Assembly (NCBI GenBank): GCA_023227685.1
Contig: JALNVG010000054.1
Span: 1-13,309 of the forward strand
Direction of reading: 5' to 3'
Origin: Bacteroidaceae bacterium
GTDB taxonomy: Bacteria > Bacteroidota > Bacteroidia > Bacteroidales > Bacteroidaceae
Length of the DNA: 13,309 nucleotides
The notes under the pieces were generated by a model. That model saw only the letters and a program-made list of their open reading frames with translations, was not told where the DNA came from and did not search any database. Of this stretch, positions 8,354-13,309 are shown in pieces. The first letter of the stretch is position 1, and each line of letters opens with the position of its first letter. Made by a program: the position numbers and the translations under genes.

Positions 8354-8368
8354 CAAAAACTTTTGTTT
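8351..8368. repeat. Inverted repeat overlapping the recQ -33 box
   Basis: Arms AAACAAAA (8351-8358) and TTTTGTTT (8361-8368) form a perfect 8-base inverted repeat around a 2-base centre. The left arm shares three bases with the -33 element of the recQ promoter. It is too tight for a good hairpin but has the form of a dimeric protein binding site. It is A/T-rich apart from one C/G pair, so chance is a real possibility. Confidence 0.35.
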
Positions 8369-8407
8369 TTTTATTAATAAATGTGCTTCTTATAAAAAAA
8401 GGTGTAA

Positions 8408-9661
8408 TTATGAATTTTGCAATTTTGAAACATTGACTTTTTCCAATTGCGATTTGGAAAAAGCGAGTGTAACATGATACTCTTTTACCTTTTTTGAAGG
8501 TAATTCGAACATTTCGTCCATCATTATATCTTCTACAATAGACCGCAAACCGCGGGCTCCAAGTTTAAATTCTATTGCTTTATCAACAATATATTCGTAG
8601 ACCTCATCTTCAAAAGTAAGTGTAATACCATCCATTTCAAACAATTTAATATATTGCTTAATGATAGAATTTTTCGGTTGAACAAGTATAGCACGAAGTG
8701 CCGTACGATCAAGCGGATCCAGATAAGTCAGTACAGGCAGACGTCCAATGATTTCAGGTATCAAGCCGAAAGCTTTCAAATCCTGAGGCTCAATATACTG
8801 CATCAAGTTATTCCGCTCTATTCTCGAAGCCTTTTTGGAAGCATTATAACCAACAACATGTGCATTCAATCTTTGAGCTATTTTCTTTTCAATACCATCA
8901 AAAGCACCTCCACATATAAACAATATATTCTTCGTGTTAACTGGAATCATCTTCTGATCAGGATGCTTACGCCCACCCTGAGGCGGAACTAGCACTACTG
9001 ATCCTTCCAGTAGTTTTAACAATCCCTGCTGAACACCCTCACCTCCTACGTCTCGTGTAATCGAAGGGTTATCGCTTTTCCTGGCAATTTTATCTATTTC
9101 ATCTATAAAAACGATACCGCGCTCTGCTGATTTCACGTTATAATCGGCAACTTGGAGTAAACGAGTCAAGATACTTTCGATATCTTCACCCACATATCCT
9201 GCTTCAGTCAGCACTGTAGCATCTACAATAGCAAATGGTACATGCAATAATTTCGCAATCGTACGAGCCAAAAGAGTTTTACCTGTTCCTGTATTTCCGA
9301 CAATAATAATATTTGATTTTTCTATTTCCACATCATCACCTGTATTCTCTTGAAGAAGCCTTTTATAATGATTATATACCGATACAGAGAGAAAACGCTT
9401 GGCCCTATCTTGTCCAATGACATATTGATCTAGAAATTTTTTAATTTCTATAGGTTTGGGCAAATCCTTTAAATCCAACTTGTCTTTATCATCCGTCACA
9501 TTCTTTAAACCCAAAGCTTCCTGTGTAATTTCATAAGCTTGCGTTACACAAGAATCACATATGTTTCCGTTCAAACCGGTTATTAAAAAATTAACTTCTT
9601 TTTCGGTACGTCCGCAAAAACTACACTTCTTTTTACCAGTTGATTTTGTTATATCAGCCAT
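8408..9661 (-). CDS. clpX: ATP-dependent Clp protease ATP-binding subunit ClpX
   Basis: ClpX is the AAA+ unfoldase that feeds substrates to ClpP. The 417 residues show a four-cysteine zinc-binding domain (C13, C16, C35, C38), Walker A GNTGTGKT (122-129), the GYVG pore-1 loop (155-158), Walker B IVFIDE (183-188), the RKH pore loop (231-233), GRLPVL (306-311) and the sensor-2 GAR (368-370). The length is normal for the family. Where E. coli has the IGF ClpP-docking loop, this protein reads VGY at about 270-272 (AHVVGYNASKK). The start ATG at 9661 is 2 bases after the clpP stop, so the pair is almost certainly translated from one mRNA in the order clpP-clpX. The stop at 8408 is followed by the recQ promoter region; I see no GC-rich terminator there. 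Confidence 0.98.
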   Translation of the reverse strand: MADITKSTGKKKCSFCGRTEKEVNFLITGLNGNICDSCVTQAYEITQEALGLKNVTDDKDKLDLKDLPKPIEIKKFLDQYVIGQDRAKRFLSVSVYNHYKRLLQENTGDDVEIEKSNIIIVGNTGTGKTLLARTIAKLLHVPFAIVDATVLTEAGYVGEDIESILTRLLQVADYNVKSAERGIVFIDEIDKIARKSDNPSITRDVGGEGVQQGLLKLLEGSVVLVPPQGGRKHPDQKMIPVNTKNILFICGGAFDGIEKKIAQRLNAHVVGYNASKKASRIERNNLMQYIEPQDLKAFGLIPEIIGRLPVLTYLDPLDRTALRAILVQPKNSIIKQYIKLFEMDGITLTFEDEVYEYIVDKAIEFKLGARGLRSIVEDIMMDEMFELPSKKVKEYHVTLAFSKSQLEKVNVSKLQNS

Positions 9662-9663
9662 CT

Positions 9664-10326
9664 TTATTTTTTTATCAAAATCTCATCTACCATACCATAT
9701 TCTTTAGCTTCTTCGGCTGTCATCCAATAATCACGATCAGAGTCTTTCCAAACTTTTTCATAATCCACATGAGCATGTTCGGCTATAATAGTATAAAGTT
9801 CTTTCTTTATTTTCTGAATTTCACGAGCCGTAATTTCAATATCTGACGCCTGACCTTTAATACCTCCCATCGGCTGGTGAATCATAACACGCGAATGTTT
9901 CAAGGCTGAGCGTTTGCCTTCCGTTCCTGCCACCAATAATACTGATGCCATTGATGCTGCCATACCTGTACAAATAGTAGCAACATCACTTGTTATAAAT
10001 TGCATGGTATCATAAATACCGAGTCCATCATAAACACTTCCACCCGGACAATTAATATATATAGATATATCCTTACCTTGATCAACTGAATCCAAATAAA
10101 GCAACTGTGCCTGCAAAGTATTTGCTGTATAGGCATCTATTTCAGTGCCGAGAAAGATAATACGGTCCATCATCAAACGAGAAAAGACATCTAATTGAGT
10201 AACATTCAACTGACGTTCTTCCAATATATACGGATTCAAATATCCGTTTTGAGCTTTAATCACATCATCAAGAGCCATACCATCCATTCCAAGATGTTTT
10301 GTTGCAAAATTTTTAAACTCATCCAT
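9664..10326 (-). CDS. clpP: ATP-dependent Clp protease proteolytic subunit ClpP
   Basis: ClpP is the serine protease that forms the tetradecameric degradation chamber. From the ATG at 10326 it has 220 residues, the length I expect for Bacteroidales ClpP. The catalytic triad by alignment to E. coli spacing is Ser125 (GMAASMAS), His150 (MIHQPMGG) and Asp199 (SDRDYW). The oxyanion-hole Gly pair is in CPGGSVYDG (93-101). The open frame extends upstream to a TTG at 10374, which would add 16 residues (FLFVFTVDYYKNKNN) unlike any ClpP start, so I reject it. The gene follows tig after a hairpin with terminator features and precedes clpX by 2 bases. I see no full promoter match between the hairpin and the start, so its expression may depend on read-through from tig or on an atypical promoter. 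Confidence 0.98.
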   Translation of the reverse strand: MDEFKNFATKHLGMDGMALDDVIKAQNGYLNPYILEERQLNVTQLDVFSRLMMDRIIFLGTEIDAYTANTLQAQLLYLDSVDQGKDISIYINCPGGSVYDGLGIYDTMQFITSDVATICTGMAASMASVLLVAGTEGKRSALKHSRVMIHQPMGGIKGQASDIEITAREIQKIKKELYTIIAEHAHVDYEKVWKDSDRDYWMTAEEAKEYGMVDEILIKK

Positions 10327-10378
10327 ATTATTCTTATTTTTATAATAATCCACAGTAAAAACGAAAAGAAACAAAAAG

Positions 10379-10406
10379 CACAGAGTATTAAAAAGAAGAC
10401 TCTGTG
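10379..10406 (-). terminator. Terminator-like hairpin between tig and clpP
   Basis: Perfect 8-base arms CACAGAGT (10379-10386) and ACTCTGTG (10399-10406) enclose a 12-base loop. On the minus strand the stem is followed by CTTTTTG, an acceptable but short T-run, as expected of a factor-independent terminator at the end of tig. On the plus strand it is followed by TTTTTTCTT (10407-10415), so it could also stop transcription in that direction. The stem lies 36 bases past the tig stop and 52 bases before the clpP start. Confidence 0.7.
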
Positions 10407-10442
10407 TTTTTTCTTATAAATAAACGACTACAAGCCCTTGAA

Positions 10443-11798
10443 TCATTCAAACATTTTATTAAATTCTTCTAAGGAAACAGTCTTATTTTCCAATGTAACT
10501 TTAGACTTTAGGTCTTCTGTCAATTTTTCTTCAATAGCACGATTATACAGATTCTCAACACTCTCTTTCTTCTTTAGCATTTCCTGCACATAGTTAGTGA
10601 GTACATCATCAGGAACCGAATGCATGCCGTATTGAGCAAATTGTGCTCTTGCTGCATTTTTAGCAGTTTCTATAATATCACTTTGTTCAATTTTAAGACC
10701 TGCTGCTTCAACCAGTTTATCTTTAATCAACTGCCAACTCAATTCATTGATGCTTTCTTCAAATTTCTTGGATACAAACTCCTCACCTTTATCCTTATTA
10801 TTCTCAAGAATCATACGTTTGAGTAACTTTTCAGAGAATTCCAATTTCCCAACCTTATCAGAAAGCACCTTACGAACATCCATCAAAAATTTATAATTGC
10901 CCTCGGGAATGAAACCTTGAACAAGTCCTTCTTTAATCTTGGCACGAAATTCCTCTTCGCTCTTCACTACATCCTTTCCATATACTTGATCAAAAATTTC
11001 TTGGGTCAAATCACCTGGGATAAAACGAGAAATTTTCTTTATTTGAAAAGTAAAATTAGATTTTACATCAGCTGCAACAGTCTTATCTATCTTCAACAAT
11101 GAAGCTAAACCCACAGCATTCGCCTCATAAGCCGAATATGGATTGATTGTCAACACATCATCAACCTTTGCATCAGCAAAAAGCATTTTTTGTTCATCGT
11201 TTTTAAAATAAGACGGCATAATTTGAGCCGATTCTACTTGAATACCCTTTTCTATCGTATTCCCCTTTTCATCCAACTGAACTAGTAAACCTTCAACTAT
11301 ATCATTATCCTTATAGATATCTACATCTTCATTTTTACCATTACGACGGGTATAATTTTCAACTTCGGCATCAACCATTTTATCTGTTACCTCAATTGTA
11401 TAGTAATTCACTCTATCCTCTTTAGTAACTGTGACATCAAAATCCGGAGCAAGAGCCAAATCAAAGGTAAATTCAAACTCCTCCATTGTATCAAAATCAA
11501 TTTTTGATTGTTTTTCTTCATTGGAAAGTGGCTGACCGAGAACCTTTAATTTGTTTTCTTTAATATAGTCATATACCTTATCATTAAGGATCTTATCTAC
11601 TTCTTCTGCAAGAATAGACTTTCCATACAACTTATTTATCATAGCTTTAGGGACCATACCCTTGCGAAAGCCTGGCATTTGAGCTTTTTGACGTGCTTTA
11701 CGCAACGACTGTTCTACCTTTTCCTGATAGTCTATTTTCTCAATTTTAACAGTAAGCAATGCGCTTACTTTGTCAATGTTTTGTAATGAAACGTTCAT
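10443..11798 (-). CDS. tig: Trigger factor
   Basis: Trigger factor is the ribosome-bound chaperone that meets nascent chains at the exit tunnel. The 451-residue protein (E. coli 432) carries the ribosome-binding signature GFRKGMVP at 43-50 with F44, R45, K46 at the same positions as in E. coli. The central region at about 150-245, where the FKBP-type isomerase domain lies, keeps the overall layout but is poorly conserved (NDIVEGLLVQLDEKG), so isomerase activity is doubtful. The C-terminal substrate cradle is helical and charged. The start is the ATG at 11798, about 47 bases after the predicted transcription start of the promoter at 11851-11881. It lies upstream of clpP and clpX, the common bacterial order, separated from clpP by a terminator-like hairpin. 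Confidence 0.96.
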   Translation of the reverse strand: MNVSLQNIDKVSALLTVKIEKIDYQEKVEQSLRKARQKAQMPGFRKGMVPKAMINKLYGKSILAEEVDKILNDKVYDYIKENKLKVLGQPLSNEEKQSKIDFDTMEEFEFTFDLALAPDFDVTVTKEDRVNYYTIEVTDKMVDAEVENYTRRNGKNEDVDIYKDNDIVEGLLVQLDEKGNTIEKGIQVESAQIMPSYFKNDEQKMLFADAKVDDVLTINPYSAYEANAVGLASLLKIDKTVAADVKSNFTFQIKKISRFIPGDLTQEIFDQVYGKDVVKSEEEFRAKIKEGLVQGFIPEGNYKFLMDVRKVLSDKVGKLEFSEKLLKRMILENNKDKGEEFVSKKFEESINELSWQLIKDKLVEAAGLKIEQSDIIETAKNAARAQFAQYGMHSVPDDVLTNYVQEMLKKKESVENLYNRAIEEKLTEDLKSKVTLENKTVSLEEFNKMFE

Positions 11799-11850
11799 TT
11801 TGACAATATCTATTTTAATTTATAATCTATATATATAAACAACGAGCCTG

Positions 11851-11881
11851 CAAAATTAGTGTTATTCTTTTAAATAACAAA
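11851..11881 (-). promoter_or_regulatory. Bacteroides-type promoter for tig
   Basis: On the minus strand TTTG (11881-11878) is followed by exactly 19 bases and TAATTTTG (11858-11851), a full match to TTTG/TAnnTTTG. The start of transcription should fall near 11845, about 47 bases before the tig ATG. The spacer contains a small inverted repeat, GTTATT (11861-11866) with AATAAC (11873-11878), whose right arm touches the -33 element. Confidence 0.8.
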
Positions 11882-12083
11882 ATAACATTAGAAAATTATT
11901 TTTAAAAGAAGGTTTTTAATAAAAAAAGGCCGCATTTTTATTTTTTTTCAGGTATTAGCATAAATAATTCAAGAAAAAAGATAGAATATCAAATATTATG
12001 TGTTCCTTTGCATTGGATTGATGGAAAATTAGTTAATCGATTCGATTACGAGGTATTTACTTCCGTTTTAAAAACGAATCTGA

Positions 12084-12135
12084 AAACTCTCTATTATTAC
12101 AATCTTTTTATTAGTAGCCATCAGCCAGAGAGTTT
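12084..12135 (+). promoter_or_regulatory. Candidate leader hairpin upstream of the RRM gene
   Basis: Perfect 9-base arms AAACTCTCT (12084-12092) and AGAGAGTTT (12127-12135) enclose a 34-base loop. The structure ends 30 bases before the RRM start codon, and those 30 bases are almost only A and T, so they should be single-stranded in the mRNA. The arms contain four G-C pairs in nine, which is more than expected by chance in this region. It could be a cis-acting element controlling translation or decay of the RRM mRNA; that is inference. Confidence 0.4.
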
Positions 12136-12165
12136 ATTATATTTATTTATTTTTATTATTTCATT

Positions 12166-12411
12166 ATGAACATTTACGTAGGAAATCTTAACTATCATGT
12201 TAAGGAAGCAGATCTGCAACAAGTTATGGAAGCATACGGTGCAGTAACCACTGTCAAAATTATTGACGATCGTGAAACCGGTAGATCTAAAGGATTCGGT
12301 TTTGTAGAAATGGATGACGATGCTGGAGCAGCAAAAGCCATCGCTGAACTTAACGGTTCAGATTACATGGGCAGAACCATGGTAGTTAAAGAAGCTAGGC
12401 CTAGATCCTAA
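12166..12411 (+). CDS. Single-RRM RNA-binding protein
   Basis: The 81-residue protein is one complete RNA recognition motif and little else. RNP2 is IYVGNL (3-8) and RNP1 is KGFGFVEM (42-49), with the RNA-stacking aromatics Tyr4, Phe44 and Phe46 in place. The tail is only a short basic end (KEARPRS), without the Arg/Gly-rich extension many stand-alone RRM proteins carry. Bacteroidetes lack Hfq in many lineages, and small RRM proteins (the Rbp family of Bacteroides thetaiotaomicron) act as post-transcriptional regulators; this protein fits that family, though its targets cannot be read from sequence. It is the only plus-strand gene in the window, divergent from tig and convergent with lptB. 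A long AT-rich leader with a hairpin precedes it, and a strong terminator follows 19 bases after the stop. Start at ATG 12166 (MNIYVGNL) is typical of the family. Confidence 0.95.
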   Translation: MNIYVGNLNYHVKEADLQQVMEAYGAVTTVKIIDDRETGRSKGFGFVEMDDDAGAAKAIAELNGSDYMGRTMVVKEARPRS

Positions 12412-12429
12412 ACTTTTACAAAAAAAATT

Positions 12430-12465
12430 AAAGCTGTCCTTTTCGAAAAAAAGACAGCTTTTTTT
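12430..12465 (+). terminator. Factor-independent terminator after the RRM gene, probably bidirectional
   Basis: Perfect 9-base arms AAAGCTGTC (12430-12438) and GACAGCTTT (12453-12461) are followed on the plus strand by a run of seven T's (12459-12465). On the minus strand the stem is followed by TTTAATTTTTTT, so it can also end the convergent lptB transcript, whose stop is 62 bases away. The loop contains CTTTT and A-runs that may extend the stem. Confidence 0.88.
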
Positions 12466-12522
12466 ATGCCCCAAAAAAGCTAATTACAGAGATTTTCCAA
12501 CTCTTTATTTTATATTTTCACA

Positions 12523-13293
12523 TTATTCTGTTGTATTTTCAATTTGAAAGGCCTTGCGTCGCAAAACAAAGCTGTTACTTAAATATTTTTCACGTACAAT
12601 TTGATTCTCAGCCAATTCTTCAGGGGTCCCTTGAAAAAGTATTTTTCCTTCAAACAACAGATAGGCACGATCGGTAATACTCAATGTTTCCTGTACATTA
12701 TGATCAGTAATCAAAATACCAATATTTTTATATTTTAATTTCCACACAATATGTTGGATGTCTTCTACAGCAATAGGATCGACGCCAGCAAAAGGTTCAT
12801 CAAGCATAATAAATTTAGGATCTATAGCCAAACACCGTGCAATCTCAGTACGACGACGCTCACCGCCCGACAACTGATTACCTTTATTATGTCTTACCTT
12901 ATCCAATCTAAGTTCGGAAATGAGTTCATTCAATTTTTCTTTCTGAAGATCCCTTGACTTATTAGACATCTCAAGTACAGAAGCGATATTATCTTCCACA
13001 CTCATTGCTCGAAAAACAGAAGGTTCCTGAGCCAAATAGCTAATACCGATTTGAGCTCTTTTATACATCGGATACTTAGTAATATCTTTCTCATCTAAAA
13101 AAATATGACCATCGTTTGGAGTAATAAGTCCAACTGTCATATAAAAGGATGTCGTCTTACCAGCACCATTAGGGCCTAACAATCCGACAATTTCACCTTG
13201 CTTCACATCAAAGGAAACATGACTTACAACAGTCCTTTTACTATACTTCTTCACTAAATTCTCCGTACGAAGTACTATCCTATCCTCTTCCAT
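12523..13293 (-). CDS. lptB: Lipopolysaccharide export ABC transporter ATPase LptB
   Basis: LptB is the cytoplasmic ATPase that drives extraction of lipopolysaccharide from the inner membrane with LptF, LptG and LptC. The 256-residue protein has Walker A GPNGAGKT (40-47), Q-loop Gln89 in YLAQEPSVFR, signature LSGGE (141-145), Walker B FIMLDEP (161-167) with catalytic Glu166, and H-loop His198 (ITDHN). LptB-type features are the QEPSVFR segment, matching the QEASIFR coupling segment of E. coli LptB, and the C-terminal YLSNSFVL, similar to the family's YLG-x-x-F-x-L. Start is the ATG at 13293, 16 bases from the window edge, so its promoter and any upstream partner are outside. It converges on the RRM gene. 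LptF and LptG are not in the window, but an OstA/LptA-like gene lies at 1169-2818. Confidence 0.95.
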   Translation of the reverse strand: MEEDRIVLRTENLVKKYSKRTVVSHVSFDVKQGEIVGLLGPNGAGKTTSFYMTVGLITPNDGHIFLDEKDITKYPMYKRAQIGISYLAQEPSVFRAMSVEDNIASVLEMSNKSRDLQKEKLNELISELRLDKVRHNKGNQLSGGERRRTEIARCLAIDPKFIMLDEPFAGVDPIAVEDIQHIVWKLKYKNIGILITDHNVQETLSITDRAYLLFEGKILFQGTPEELAENQIVREKYLSNSFVLRRKAFQIENTTE

Positions 13294-13309
13294 ATTCTCT
13301 TATTTTTGC

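Larger units (their letters stand above)
11799..12165. other. Divergent intergenic region between tig and the RRM gene
   Basis: These 367 bases hold the tig promoter on the minus strand (11851-11881) and the leader of the RRM gene on the plus strand. Between them, AATAAAAA (11918-11925) and TTTTTATT (11935-11942) form an inverted repeat around a GGCCGC-containing loop, with T's continuing to 11948; the A- and T-tracts at 11901-11948 could act as an upstream element for tig. I found no full promoter match for the RRM gene; TTCCTTTG at 12003-12010 is one base off the TAnnTTTG box but has no TTG at the right spacing. A palindrome CGTTTT-A-AAAACG is at 12064-12076. A reading frame without stops runs from 11906 to 12169; see the findings. 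Confidence 0.55.

Noticed and set aside
8654..8992. Plus-strand ORF of 112 codons inside clpX
   Set aside because: Lies wholly antisense to conserved clpX codons and shows no recognisable motif; a reading-frame shadow.
10327..10374. Upstream extension of clpP to a TTG start
   Set aside because: The added residues resemble no ClpP N-terminus, and the ATG at 10326 gives the usual 220-residue protein.
12031..12055. AATCGATTCGATTACGA stretch as a tRNA T-loop or tRNA remnant
   Set aside because: There is no acceptor or anticodon stem around it; only a short direct repeat of CGATT.
1..13309. Defence island, toxin-antitoxin pair, insertion sequence or CRISPR array
   Set aside because: All genes are core housekeeping or envelope types; I saw no transposase, repeat-spacer array, terminal inverted repeats or defence domains.

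Overview
The window looks like Bacteroidetes chromosome, most likely order Bacteroidales and close to Bacteroides. It is AT-rich. ClpP, trigger factor, RecQ with a long C-terminal extension, and a stand-alone 81-residue RRM protein all have the form I associate with that group. Two intergenic regions carry the Bacteroides-type promoter pattern (TTTG, 19-base spacer, TAnnTTTG), and Shine-Dalgarno sequences are not obvious. I see no mobile element, CRISPR array, tRNA or rRNA. The region reads as ordinary core genome.

Layout. All protein genes but one run on the minus strand, so transcription mostly goes from high to low coordinates. From the right edge: lptB (12523-13293), the ATPase of the lipopolysaccharide exporter, converges on a single plus-strand gene for a small RRM RNA-binding protein (12166-12411), with a bidirectional terminator-like hairpin between them. 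A 367-base divergent region (11799-12165) holds a strong promoter match for tig and a structured, AU-rich leader before the RRM gene. Then come tig, clpP and clpX. A terminator-like hairpin separates tig from clpP, and clpP and clpX are 2 bases apart. recQ has its own promoter match in the clpX-recQ gap. After a 210-base gap with no clear promoter comes a five-gene set: a parvulin-domain protein, a SurA-like protein with two parvulin domains, an OstA/LptA-like protein, a 99-residue single-membrane-span protein of unknown function, and mutL, which runs off the left edge.

How the genes fit together. The tig-clpP-clpX block covers nascent-chain folding and regulated proteolysis. The minus-strand block at 1169-5864 covers periplasmic folding of outer-membrane proteins and, probably, lipopolysaccharide transport. 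With lptB 7 kb away, the window is rich in envelope biogenesis genes. recQ and mutL are DNA repair genes embedded in this neighbourhood.

I found no convincing new multi-gene system. The points most worth a second look are the RRM gene leader (possible self-regulation), the 99-residue membrane protein between the LptA-like gene and mutL, the VGY tripeptide where ClpX normally has the IGF ClpP-docking loop, and the parvulin domains that lack the usual first active-site histidine.
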